A DNA stretch of 64,000 nt from Locusta migratoria (taxonomy: Eukaryota; Arthropoda; Insecta; Orthoptera; Acrididae), in NCBI GenBank assembly GCA_026315105.1, contig CM048745.1, forward strand, positions 543,216,758 to 543,280,757, written 5' to 3'. The notes under the pieces are model-generated. The model saw nothing but the letters and a program-made list of their open reading frames with translations, ran no database searches and had not been told where the DNA came from. Of the stretch, positions 34,401 through 49,000 are shown one piece after another. The position numbers were made by a program, and so were the translations under genes. Positions within the stretch are counted from its first letter, which is position 1, and each line of letters begins with the position of its first letter.

Positions 34401-37400
34401 AGTGAAATTATTGCGGACTTATAAGCGACTGTTATGTAGATGTAGATATATAATAAATTCATGTTAAACGAATCTTTGTGCCGTTCCTGGGACTCAGAAC
34501 AAAATATCTCGCTTGTCGTAAGTGGACACCTTAACCAATTTGGCTTTTCGAGTACCCGAGTACCATCCTCGGACCCATTCACAATATCTATTATCAACTG
34601 TTTTCCCGCAACAGGCATAGACCGTGTTATTATCGTCGTTTATGGTCTTCTAACAAGGAGACCACATGGGTATAGGATTTTAGAATTTACCTATATTTGT
34701 GGTACATGAAGATTAGAACTTAAATAATAATTAGTCATAGCCATTCGACACAACTATCGAAATTTCTCGAGAAAATCGACCTTGAAGTTTGCAAGTACAT
34801 GTAACTTCCAATAATTAAAACATTAAAGTTAAAGGTGAAGCATTGAATGAAAATTTGTGAAGCGGTCGGAAATCGAACCCGGGTTCGATTCCCGGCCGCA
34901 TCACAAAATTAATTCAATGCTTCACCTTTAATGTTTTAATTATTGGAAGTTACGTGTACTTGCAAGACTTCAAGGTCGATTTCCTCGAGAATTATCGAGA
35001 GTTGCTTCGAATGGCTTTGGCCGTTTATTATTTGTGTTCTGAACTTCACGTACCATAAATGTAAAAAAATTCTAAAATCCGAAACACATGTTATTTCCTT
35101 GTAAGACTTGTTATACTATATCTTACGATTGCAATTTATTTGCATATGCAAGGATGCATACATGTTCCAGAGGTAAAATAATGCCCCCATTCGGATCTCC
35201 CAGTGAGGACTGCTTAGGTGGAAGCCGTCAACGAGACAAAAACACTGGCGTTCCACGGGAAAAAGCACGAAATTATTCTAGATTTCTTTATTGATTAGAT
35301 TGGTCAGAGAATTTAGAAAGAGGACTATAGGTATGTACGGGAGATTGGTGTAGTCTGGGAAAACAAAATTTGTTCATTCGTCAGTAGGCTCTACAATTAC
35401 ATCAACACGAAATCAATTGCTGGTAGTGCAGGAGTAAAACAAATACTTTCTAAGAAACCAGAAAGGCCTTTAAGGTTCTATAAACAGGGTAGTGGACGCA
35501 TTGCTTTAGCCGAGAAAGAGACACGAAGGAAATGCCCATTATATTACTAAAAGTTCATACGAGAGTTTAGCTGTAGGGATGAAGAAGCCGATAAAGTGTA
35601 TCACGAGATTGGAGAGAAGAAAATATAATTGCGATGAGTAACTTCAACTGGGGAGTATGAGAGCAAGATAAGGAAAAATAGTGGAACACTAACTGGGAGA
35701 AAGCAATGAAACACGATGTCGCCAAGTAGGATTTTCTGTGGCTGCTCTACGAAATCATATGCTGGGAAACAAGAACCAGGATACAAAATTACAGAAACGT
35801 GATTATATGGCTCCAAAAACGACAAGTAATTTTAGTCGCATTAAACAAACATATACGTAGTTAGTCATTTTGAAAGAGCAAGGCTAAATTATTACAAAAC
35901 TTTCAGTTAGTAACAGGCGGAAGCGTTACCTTGTACAGCTTAGGTTCCTGGAACGTGAGGACGCTACCACCACCACCGTGCCCCCTCTGGTTGTCGTGGT
36001 TGTCGACGAACACGAGTGCGTTGTTTCCGTTGACCATACCCCACTCCTCACCTATCGTAAAAATATTGTTCTATCAACTGTTGGAAGTAGATATTGTATG
36101 CGAACTAAAAACACAGTACAGGGAAAGTAGGAAGATATTGTATTTTTCATTTTATCAACTGGACATTAAAAGTAAGATAGATGGAGTTACTAACACTTTC
36201 TGCAAAGCGAGATTTTCGTTATAAGACAGATTGTATTTTTATCACACAATGTTGTAATGTCGTCATCTAGGAGGTATTAATGAACATTCAAGAAGTGACT
36301 TATAGAAAAGTGTAGAGGGTGAAGCGAAATTCGCACACTCGTGATTCGTAGCGCGATTCCCCGTATGCCACCAAATTTTAAAAAATGGTCTCTCACAAAA
36401 TTTTGTCATGTGCATAATTCCGGCAGTAAATTGACGCCGAAGATATAGATGAGTGTGTGCTTCATACCTTAGAGTGTTTCAGAATTACACAATTACAGTA
36501 ACAAACGTCTAGGGGTTGTAGAAGCCGTTTTGAAGAACAAAATGAGCATAGAAACCCATGTCCGGAAACGTCATGCAACGACGCTACAGAGCGTCAAAGT
36601 TGCTTGAGGGGATGTCTTCTTTGCTCATTTTGTTCTTCAAGAAGCCTTCTACACCCACTGGAAATTTGTTGGTGAAACTGTGTAAGTTTGAAATACACTG
36701 ACGTATGGAGTACACCCCCATATCAGTCTTCGACGTACATTTACTGCCAGAAATATCCGCAGGACGAAACTTTAGACATTTTTTTTATTGCCGGTATGTG
36801 ACGAATCACGCTGAGAAGCCAGAGTGCGCAATTTTCTCTCCACCCTGTATATCTTTATATCTTTCTATCGCTATGTTTTCTCCTTTTATATTCTTGTTTT
36901 TATTGTATATGTCTAGTTATCTATGCTACGCGTATAACGCTTGACTGGAAACCAGCCTCCACGCTTCAGAATGTCCTGCCACCCTGTAGGGGGAATTGAA
37001 ATTAGAAAGGAAATAAAACGACTCGCGCGTCTTTCGCCACTAGACAATGGTCGAGGATAGCTCATTAGGAAACTCGTGAGATTTTAACCATCTGACATGC
37101 CTCCAAAATGTGGCAGTCATTCAGCAAAATATCGGTTATGCCATTAACTGTTCCTTACGAAGAACTGGAAATTTTGCTCTGTACCCAGTATTTCAAACAA
37201 TGTTACAAAGCTGATTAACATGACTTTAAAAAGAGCTCAGTACGAATATGCTTATAACAGCCACAATTAGTAACGTGATTCAGTTCTCCTTGACATAAAA
37301 TTGTTATGATCCTTTTTTTAATTATTATTATTCAATCCCACATTCTTCCAAATTTGGGCCCAGTGGTTAACTATACTTAAAATAATGGAGAAATTAGCTT

Positions 37401-39533
37401 TTTATCAGCTTGTAGTCTGTTTAATGGCATGTAACTGTCAAACTCACTGTAACTCAGTTTTAATTATATTTTCGTTGTGAGATTAATTTATCTGAAAACA
37501 GGTTGATTCCAAAATTGTTTTTCAAACTTAGTGACTTTCTAGAGGGGAGTGAGTACATTATATATCGAACAGGAACACAGTCCGGAAAAGACATTCAAAG
37601 GTGCTATGAGCTCTTTTTTTTATCTTAGCTACTGTAAAATAATCTCTTCTTCTTGAAGCTCTTTGTTTTCAATATATTGGGACCAGACAGTGTGGACCTA
37701 AACAAGAAACTGGTCTTGTAATCATTGACTCCAAAATGTGTATATTTAGAGTAGGAGCACTTGATTAGAAGAGTAGTTGTTTTCCACATTATCGAAGTTC
37801 AAGTGCTATCGGTGTTCAGGCATGCCTTTCAGAGCCCATATTAAATCAATTTTTTTCTTGTTTTGGTTCACATTACCTTGCAGGAGAAGAGATCTGTAGG
37901 ACAGTATAGAAGATGAAGAAATGCCCGTGGCAGTTTAGGGTGACATTTCCGGATGTTGGTCCCTATGCAGAATATTATGTACACGCTCCCTCTACAAGAA
38001 CTACAAGCTTGTAGACGTATTTTTTAATGAACCGAATAATGATCCTACAAAAAGCTAAATATCAATTTACACCCTCAATATCGAACGGAATGAATATAGT
38101 GTTAATCAAGTTTCAAAATAAAAAAAATGTTCAAATGTTTGTAGAACTTATGGGACTTAACTACGGGGTCATCAGTCCCTAAACTTACAAACTACTTATG
38201 AACTAGCTAAGACTAAGGACGGCACAAATATCCATGCCCGAGGGGGGATTCTATCCCCCGACCGCAGTGGCCGTGCAGACCGCGACTGGAGCGCCTCAGT
38301 CCCCTCGGCCACCGCGGCCGGCGTTTCAAAATAACTGGATACTAGTGTTATTACTTGTGTAAGAAACACAAATTATTTGAAATCCTTTAGTTAGACATCT
38401 CTATTCAGCAGAATTAAAATTTCCTTAAAATTGCGGTAAAACGCTTAGATGAAAATGGCAAGAAAATAATTCAATTTGAAAGTTTTAGATTCCTTTCTGT
38501 CACATAGGCTGAATATCCCAAAGACGTAGTTATATCACTAAACAGCTAACTGAACATTCTGTTGTGTTCGTATTACCGAAGTTGACCAGCCACTTCATCT
38601 GGTTGTTCCTCCTGAAGCAGTTTGAGAGCGAGGATCCGTACGTGAACTCGCACACTCTGCCCATGCCAACATACTCAGATTTCTTCACAGCTTCAGTGCC
38701 TGTAGAGTAGACATACATATAAAAAACGGAACATTACACTTCACGGAATGGAGTAATAATGCCCGATGTAAAGTTCATCGTCTTACCGGGGTCAATAACT
38801 TCCTGGAAGATCATTGGCCTCTTGCCACTGCCGAAGTAGTTGCTGTTGAGATCGTTGAGGGCGCCGTAGATCAGGGCGAGATTGTCCGGCCACATGTGTT
38901 TTGCTGCATCAATCCTGGAAGGGAATTGCAAGCTTTTAACCAACATCTCCGTGAAACAACACATACACGTATTATGCTGAAATTAACGAATCCTACTGTG
39001 TAACTGATTCTCCGGATCTCACATAATAATTTACACATTCCAAACATTTAGCTTTGCACCTGTCCAGTTTTCTGCTGCACTATTTTTACCGAATGGAACA
39101 CCTTAGAGTCAGGAAACACATTGAGAATTAGAAGATAACGGAATTCTTAATTAGTGGACGTAGATAAACAAACGTTACCCCTGATTATTAGAAAAGTAAT
39201 GTAATTTTATATCACAACATTTTATTCTTCTTCATAATTTTTCAACTTCGCAATGTGCACGAAAGTGAATTTTTCATCGCTTAAACGATTTTCTGTTACT
39301 TTCCTGTAGCTACAAGCAGAAGAAATGCATTTAAAAAATGAAATTATTTCTAATTACCTAAAACCGGCGACACCAATATCTATCAGGTTGTTCATGTACT
39401 CCACAATCTTCCCACGTACATATTCTGATCCGTCATTCAGATCCTGAAGTCCCGAGAGTTCACAGTTTCGAACCTGTAAGAGATAAAGAGTAATTAACGC
39501 GTTTACAATTCTGTGTGTCCAGTGTGAGCCTGG

Positions 39534-39617
<84 letters not shown>

Positions 39618-42600
39618 CTGTTATGCACAATTAAGTTTCCCGTGATTTCCCTAACTCACTCCAGGCAAATTGCTGTATGGTTCTTATAAAAGGACACGGC
39701 CGATTTCCTTCCCCACCCTCACATAAATATCGGAGCGTGAGCTCCGCCTCTAATGACCACATTGTCGACGGAATGCTAAATCCTAAGCTACCTATCTACT
39801 ATTTCCTTTTCCTTGTATACCCAAAGTTATAAAGTAGTGCCGAAAAACAAGTGGAAGTATAATGCATTGCTTTCTTAAGAAGTCTTGAGGCATGACAAAA
39901 GTGTTCAGGTAAAATATGAATCCATAAAATGGAAACCTATCAGGAATTTTAGTGCTTCGATAAAAAACGGCGTCTTAGAGTATGATCTTGCCTATCGCTT
40001 TGCAGTTGCTTTTGATCCTCTGTTGACTTCACTAACCGATAAACTACAGCAACATCCGCTAACAGTCTAAGGGAGCTATTCAGATTGTCTCCTAAATCGT
40101 TTATAAACACGAGGAAGAGTAGGGGACCTATAACGCTTCCCTGAGGAACTTCCACGTACACAGCGTTCACTCATGGTTCTTAAACTGATTGAGTTTATTA
40201 AATTATCCTCCGTGTAAAATTCTACCACACGGTTTACTATTGCATTCCTCTTCCATACTATCTTCTTCTCTTCCTTTCCATACCGTCATATTCCAGTCGA
40301 TCCACTACCTCTCCACAGATACCCCTCCGCTGTGGTTGCACCTACGGTACGGCCCACTGTATCGTTGAAGCATGCAAACCACCCCACCTCGACAATATCT
40401 GTGTTTGTCATGGGGGTTGAATTTTGATATTACGGAAAAAATAATGAAATGGAATAAAATAAAAAAATAAAAATTAAAGAAGAAGCGATGTTGAAGCACT
40501 TGAATCCGCTGTCCACTTGACCTGCATGTGCCATTCATGAATCACTTCCCTTCCCCTCCACCTTCTCTCCCATTCCTCCTGCTTCTAGTAGGAAGTGGTG
40601 TAACGCTTATGTCCGACGTGCACAAATCTATCTTAAGCCGTTCAAATTAAGCGTGTTGGTAAATGTACGAACCCGACAAAGTGATTACGAACCATTCTCA
40701 AGAAATTCTCGAGGAAGATCTTCATATTAGATTCTCATTACATCCTATCAAAACAGTAAGCCTCGTCAGATAATAACAAATGGCGTTATAAGACAGCAAA
40801 ATGTGTGTTTTTATAAAGAAATCATTGCATAAATTCTGTACTAGGTGTGAAATCGGTTAACCACAGTGTCTGAATTTTGAGATGGTTTCGAATTGTAATT
40901 CTACTACCTCAAAACCGCTCACGTACGAACAACTTATAAATTATGATTTCCCGCTGGAAAATATTAGCCAATGTATGACATCTAGTACATCAACAAAAAT
41001 GTAAAAAACCTTTAAAGTATTGTGTCTTGACTGCAGAGGCTTAACATGATCAGTCTGATGCTAATTTCAAATTCAACTGAGTTCTATAGGTTGTAAAAGT
41101 AAAAAGCTACCTTTCAACTGGTAGCTGTTTACTTTCCCAATTTATTTCAAATTCTTACACGTTTGAGGGCCATTTCTGCGAAACTGTACTAGTATGCAAC
41201 AGGGGGAAGAATGAAGTTTACCAGTGAAATAAATTTTACGTTAATATTTTAATTCCGATACTCATAATAACCCAAAGAATTAAGTACTCACAATCTCATA
41301 ATCAAGAAATTTAAATTTAATATCGGTGCTCGAGCCAGGAGGCTGTTAAATCTTTTGTGCGCTTATTCTAAGACGATGGCTGGATTTCGATCACAATTGT
41401 ATGACTATAAACATAGTGAAACCTTCTAGTCCATAAAGTGTGGAATTCCCATGTATGGAACTGCTAAAGGCATCTGATTACCTGACAAGTCAATTAATGT
41501 GCCACTTATTTCACTAAAAGTTCGTAATAGAGAAAACTTTTGAAATGATTAGAAAATGTGTTGCATATATCTTGGAAATCACTAACTTCTCTCGTTATCG
41601 AACACGATAAATTTAATTTCCTCCATATTTTCATTTTGAAAATAGTCAGCGATATGAGTGGATAACTTCTGCAAAATAAAGACAAGTGATCAAGTGATAT
41701 CCTTAAACTTCACGGTTGATGCTGTAGAAGTACAGCAGATATTAGTTTTTTTACAAATTTCTAGGGTTATTACGTCGTATGTTTTGAAATAAGTGTATTA
41801 TATAACTTTTAGGAGCATACTGCCTTTCAGGTAGATACTGTCTGGAACGTATGTTACGTTTACAACTAGTGGTTAAAAGATAATAGATTAAAAACATCAT
41901 CTCGGGAGCTGAAATTTGACTGTATGTATAGTGAAAACTTTGCCATCGACATTTTTCTTCTTTTCAATAGTTTTTTGGTGCTATTGTTTTGGTCCTCAGT
42001 CCGGAGACTAGTTTGATGCAGCTCTCCACCATACTCTAGCTTGAGTTAGCCTCTTCATCTCCTCATAAGAACGGCAAACCACATCCATTTGAATCTGCTT
42101 ACTATAATCGTCTCTTGATCTACCTCTGCGATTTTTCCCCCCACACACTTCCCTCAAGTTCTAAATTTACGATTCCTCGATGTCTAAGAATGGGTCCTAC
42201 CAATGGATCCCTTTTTCACTAAAGGTATGCCAAACATTCATTTTCTCCCCGACTCTCTTCAATACAATTTCATTAGTTACGCGATGTACCCACGTAATCT
42301 TTAGCATTCTTCTGTAGCGACACATTTCAAAAGCCTCTATTCTTTTGAAACATTTATCGTTCATGTTTGACACTCGTACAAGACAATACTCATCACAAAT
42401 GCGTTCAGAAAAGATTTCCTTACATTTAGATTGATATTCGATGTTAGAAAATTACTCTTTTTCAAAACCGCTTTTCTTCCCATTCTGAATTTTATATCCT
42501 CTGTACTGCCACCATCATATGTTATTTTACTGCCCAAGTAACAAAACTCATCTACCACCTTTATTGTTTCCTTACCTAATCTCGTTCCTTCACCTTCAAT

Positions 42601-45600
42601 CTGATTTTCTAAGACTACACTTCTTTTGCTCTTGTTAATGTTCATCTTACACACTCGTATCAACACAAAGATCATTCCGTTCAGTTGCTCTTCCAAGTCA
42701 TTGGCTGCCTCCAACAGAATTATAATGTCATCAGGAAACAGCAATGTTTTTATTTCTTCTCCTTTAGCTCTAATTCTTTCTCGAAATTTCTCTTTGCTTT
42801 CCTACACTGCTGGTTCAGTGTATAAGTTGAATAACATTTGAGAAGGGCTTCAACACTGTGTTACTCCCATCCCAACCGCTGCGTCCCTTTCATGTCCTTC
42901 AACTCTAATAACAGCTTTTTGTTTAATGTACAAATTGTAAATAACCTTCCGTTCCCTATATTTTACCCTACTAAATTGTAAAGTCAGCTTTTAGGGACCA
43001 TCAACGAGAAAAAGTTTCACGAAGATTCCTAATTATATTTAAAGTTTATTGGAAATAGGTAAGTGCTAATATTTCCGATTAATGGTAGTCTAAAGATGGA
43101 ATATCTGAGTGCCATCAGCGTCAGGGCAGACAGTTTCTTAACTGGTAGTGCTGCCGATAATCTGGCTACGTCACATTATTTTATTATTATTACCGGTCAA
43201 ATTTCAAGTGTAGTATGATTTCAATGACGTGTTTCGGACATGTCCATCATGGGATTTGTTTCTGTTTTGTAACGTTACCCACACGTATGCAGACACATGG
43301 ATTTTGAAAAAGTGGTTCATTATACACACCTATGCAAACTTGTGTATAACAAACTACATTTTCAAAACCTGTGTACTGTATACGTGTAGCTAATATCACA
43401 AAAAAGATACAAATCTGATGATGAAGTTGTCACTAACACGTCACTGAAGTCATACTGTACTCTAACCCATTTCTTCTCAGTGTTGCGTACACGCAACACA
43501 AAATTTAGCCTTACAAAATGCAGTGGAAATGGACTTACTAAACAAAACTCACCACACATGTGTTAAAAGGCATTCACAGGCTCTCTGTACATGTGTTAAA
43601 GTTTCATAATTACCTTAACACTTCGTAAAAAGATGCAAGATTTACAAACGTCAGACGATCTACATGCACAACAAATGTCAAGTTCAGCTTCACACAGAGT
43701 GTTTTTCAATATTTCATGAGTGATACCATCAATGTAAGTCAGAGTTATCATATAATAGACAATATTGCACAGTTTGAACAAGTAGAAGAAGGTGATCACA
43801 AAAACTAATTTTTTCTATTTTTTTAATAGGCAACAGCGCAACATTATGGGTGGTGCAAATTACAACACATACTGCCAGTTTGTAATATTTATAATGTTAT
43901 TTCAATTATCTTAAAGAGAACCTGATGACTAAATATAACAATTTTTCACAATTTCTACTTTTGGGAAGAAATGGGTTAAGTGTGGCCTTTAATTAACAAA
44001 AAAAAAAAAAAAAAAAAAAAAAAATGCGGTCTAGCCAGCTTATCGGCAACGCTACAGAATTAATTTCATCATGGTCGCCTGCCTCTACCACGACTTTTAT
44101 GTCGCATTTGCATGCAGTTCAATAATAGTAGCAGTGTGTCTACGTAAAGGGAGATGTAAATGTAGAACACAGTTTCTTATTATATTACTCGTCCTTTCAT
44201 GTTAAAGTTTACATGCGAGCATTTAAGTTTTTAAATGCCTTTAATAATAAATCGTTTAGTATAAACCAAGTATGTGTTCTCCTGGGAGTGTGTTTGTAGC
44301 AAGTGGAAACCGTGCCCCGGGATTGTGTTTAGTAATATAGCTAATTGATGTTTGGATCTTAATAAACAGATCCTGGGAGGATGTTTGCGTCTGATGTCTA
44401 GAAGGTAGAAACCGTGCCCCGGGGTTGTGTTTAGTAATATAGCTAATTGATGTTTGGGTCTTAATAAACAGATAGCAGATTGGTGAAGATATGTAAAACG
44501 CTTGCTCCTTGCAGTCATGACATTGTAATGAGAAATTGCGGTTAATCTTACGTTAGTGGCGTCGTTGTAGTTGGTGATGGAGCAGGGCGGGTAGTGGAAG
44601 TCGCTCTGTCCGTACGGCACGTCTGGGTAGTCGTAGGCCGAGGGCTGGCTGCCTCCCACCCCGCTGAGGCCGCCCTGCGTGGCGCTCATGTGGTTGATCA
44701 CCGCGTCCACGTAGATGCTGCAACACAACCGCTCGGGGTCAGAGTTTTCTTTTAGAAAAATAATTATGAGATGCACAGTAAGCCATATTCTTTGCGAAAT
44801 CACCGAATACATGATTGATGCTACACTAAAGGTAAAAAATTTCGTAATTTATTTCTGCCTCCACTAACGTATTATTTGAGGAACTTCGCAACAAATAACT
44901 GTGTCACAAAAATTTGATTGAAATAGTAATGATTTTAGGCATAGCAGACGAGGAAATTCATCTGTGAAGTTAAAAAAAATAATAATAATATATAAGGAAC
45001 ACATTATTGGGGCGATCTAGAATTGTAGACTGAATATAAAATCCGTGGTAAGTGCCAAAAATGAAAACTTTTGTTTTATTGTGAAAATGTGGGCTACATG
45101 CCTAACATCACTCAGTAAAAAGCGGGGTATCTGTTATTCGCTGTGGAAGTAGTTCTAACGTTTCTCACAAGAATGCCCGATGATCTACGTGCCACCTGTT
45201 GTGAAGTAAAATCTGGGTTATGTGCCAGTGGCCAGAGCTGCACGTGAGCTTTGTTATTACTGTTTGAGTTTAGGTTCCATCGTGTAGCAAGCAGTAACGA
45301 TTCATTTTGGGCTTTTTCCGCACTGGAAGTGGTAAATAAGCGCCGTAAAAGTTGTTAAGGGAGTGTTTCTCAACGCAAGAAGGGAAGTCCTACAAGAACA
45401 GCCAGAACGTGACAGTGCCTGAGAAACAATATCCACCTGTTGCGGTAGGTTTAAAGATAACATCATAGACCTAATTGTCGTTTATTAATAGCTCAAAGTT
45501 GTATTCCTTCGGATTTTAATGACGCAGTTATTTGTATATGCGTTTTTGTTCTCAGTGCAAAGTAGTGAAAAACAGGTTATTAGATGCAGTGTTTACACTT

Positions 45601-45974
45601 CGAATTGCCTTCTTTTATACAGGTTTCATGCCAATGCCAATATCTATGGAGCGGTATTGCCTTCAAACAAAAACTAAACATCTTCGATCAGTTTTATGAA
45701 CTAGGAGATAACGTCAAGCAAAATTCGTATCCAATGGAAAACATAAGTATTAAACGTATGCGACATGCGTCGTACACAGATTCGACAGTGTGTGGTGACG
45801 GTACGTACGTCGAACGTAGGGGAAATAAAACGAAAGAGAGGAAGTTCACAGGTGATGATTTTATAGTCAGTCTAAAATTATGCAATAAGAGGTTTTCAGC
45901 CAAGATCGCTTTCTTCTTTTAATTATATGACCGGTTTCGGCGTGCTAGACGCCATCTTCAGACCTAATGCATCA

Positions 45975-46009
<35 letters not shown>

Positions 46010-49000
46010 AAAATGAGCTGCATTATATATAGTAAAAAATATTATCTATTTACAATTACATAGTTGCATACCTGTCGTAATTTTTTACATCACTGCTATT
46101 CCAACAATTTTTAACATAGCAAATTGATATACATCCACATTGATGTGTCATCCAAATAAAATTTACATATCAATAATAAAATGACTGAATCAATTTTAAG
46201 GTCTACGTCAGAGGCAATTCAGAATCAAGCTCAGTACTGACTGAAGTGAAACAGTACTGAGCTTGATTCTGAAGTGCCTCTGACGTATACCTTGAGAAAG
46301 ATGGATTCAGTCATTTTATTATTGATATGTAAATTTTATATGGATGACCCATCAATGTGGATGTATACCGATTTGCTACGTTAAAAATTGTTGCAATAGC
46401 AGTGATGTAAAAAATTACGGCAGGTATGTAACTATGTAAATGTAGATAGATAAGATTTTTTGCTATATATAATACAGCTCATTTTGTAAAGAAACTTGAT
46501 GTATTAGGTCTCAAGATGGCGTCTAGCACGCCGTAACCGGTCATATAATTGAAAGAAGAAAGCGATCTTGGCTGAAAACCTCTTATTAAATAATAATAAC
46601 AAATAAATAAAATAAAATTGCTGGGGCCAGTATTGAATGGCATCAACTTTGCGATCAGACAACACATCAACCATCATAATAACAGACCTCTCAAATTCGT
46701 TTAAGTCTAATGTAATGTAGAAAGAATTCCGTCAACAGTCTCTTCCTTCTCTTCTTGCAATCTCTTCTATTCATAAGGAGAGCAGTTGGGTATCGGATTT
46801 TACAATTTCTTTACATTTATGGTACGTGAAGTACAGAACTTAAATAACAACTAGCCAAAGGCATTCAACGCAACTCTCAAAAATTCTCGTGAAAATCTAC
46901 TTTGCAGTTTTGCACGTAAGTTCCAATAATTAAAATAGTTGCAGCATCAGTCGGTGTAGCTCAGGTCGTAGCGTTCTCGCTTCAAAACGATAGTGGCAGT
47001 GATTCGAATCCCACTCTGGTATATCGTTTTATCGTTTTTGAATTCAGTATATAAAACATTTTGGGAGTTCTAATTCCGGGTGTTGTGTCAGTTTTTGTTT
47101 ATGTTTATGTAGACGAGCTGAAAACGTCCTCACTAAAACGATAGTTGAGTAGTTTAGCTGCTTGGAAAGGCATTAGTAGCTATGGACATGACTTTCCAAA
47201 AAACAGTGTCGTAGCTCTTGACAAACTGAACAATCAAAGACTACCGTCGTCAACTAATAGTGAAGCCAATGCTGTAAAAAAAAGTAATTTATGTTTTTTT
47301 TTTATTAAAGTCATCATTATTAACAACTTTCTATAAAATATAGAAAATTGTGAATAAACAAAAAAAAGTGCACTTTTCGTAAAAAATTAGCATTAGATAC
47401 TAAAACTGTTGAAGTATTCGACCACAACGAAAAAGAATAATAAGTCTGTGACGGCAGGATTCGAACCACTTTCCTTAAGGTTATAAGTGCAGAACGATAC
47501 CATCTGAGCTACGCCGACAGATGACATAATGTATTAATGATTGGTACTCAAGCTTACTTGCAAACATTAAAAGTCGATTTTCTAGAGAATTTTTCAGAGT
47601 TGCGTTGAAGGGCTTCGGCTGATTGTTATTTGGGTTCCAAACTTCACGTACCCTAAATATCAAAGAATTCTAAAATCCGATACTCTTCTTGTCTTCTTGT
47701 GAGACCTTTCCAAATTAAAATGGTTCAAATGTTTGTAATTCTGTCGGACCAAACTGCGTGGTCATCAGTCCGTAGCTTACAAACTACTTACTCCTAGGTA
47801 AACTAACCTAAGGACAAACACACACACCCATGCCCCAGGGAGGACTCAAACCTCCACGGTGAGCAACCGCGCGCTCCGCAGCGAGACGTTTTAGACCGCT
47901 CGGCTATTCCACCGCGGCGAGACCTTTTCTTTATAGTAATAATAATAATAATCTCGTGTGGCTCATTGGCCTGGTGCAAGTCTTTCGATTGGACGCCACT
48001 TCGGCGATTTGCGTCTCCCTAGCCTACACCAGTTATCCAACCGTGGAAAGGAGACCTACAGCTTAACGTGGAATCCAAACCACGTGTCGTTTCTGGTGAC
48101 TCCTCACATCGTTGAGAGGTAAAGGATGGGTTAAAGCGCAGACTAAAAAATCCCATGCCCGGCTGGGTTTCGAACCCGCGACCTTTCGGTTTCCAGTCGA
48201 GCGCTTTACCCCAGGACCACCGGGCCCGACTCTTTATAGTAAAGTAGCCATTTATAATACGTTAAAAATACGCAAGGAACTAAAAATATTCATATGCTAG
48301 TGTATATTTCCAATAATATTTGACCTCAGATGAGGTGACGCAATATTGTCACTATGTCCGTAACGAGTGTCAAAATGCAGACCATTATGTTACTTATGTT
48401 ACTACAGAGGAAATAAAATGCAGAATGGCAATGGGTAGAAAGGTATTCTTGAAAAAGAGAAATTTGTTAACATCGAATATTGTTTTAAGCCTAAGGAAGT
48501 CCTTTCTGAAGGCATTTGTGTGGAGTGTTGCCTTGTATGGGAGTGAAATATGTACGGTATAGAGTGCGGACAGGAAGAGGATTGAGGCTTTTGAAATATA
48601 GTGCTCTAAAAGAATGCTGAAGATTAGGTGGGTGGATCGTGTAACTATCGAGGAGGTACTGAACAGAATTGGAGAGAAAAAGAAATTTTTGGCATACCTT
48701 GACTAAAAGAAGGGATCGATTGGTAGGACATATTCTCAGACATCAAGGAATTGTGAATTTAGCGTTGGAGGGAAGTGTGTGGGGTAAAAACCGCAGAGGA
48801 AGACCAAGAGATGGATACAGTAAGCAGATTCAAACAGATGTAGGGTGCCGTTCTTATGTGGAGTTGAATAGGCTTGCTCAGGATAGGGTATTATGGAGAG
48901 CTGCATCAAACCAGTCTCCGGACTGAAGACCACAACAACAACAACAACAACATGTTACTTATGAAAGTCGAACTGTGTAAAAATAGATGTTGAACAAAAC

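Noticed and set aside
39539..39611. Open frame rich in Arg-Glu repeats
   Set aside because: It is only the (CT)n/(CA)n microsatellite read on the minus strand.
44231..44812. 193-codon minus-strand open frame as one protein
   Set aside because: Only its middle (44552-44717) is amylase exon 3; the rest reads through a GT donor into the intron and its tandem duplication, and upstream past the AG acceptor.
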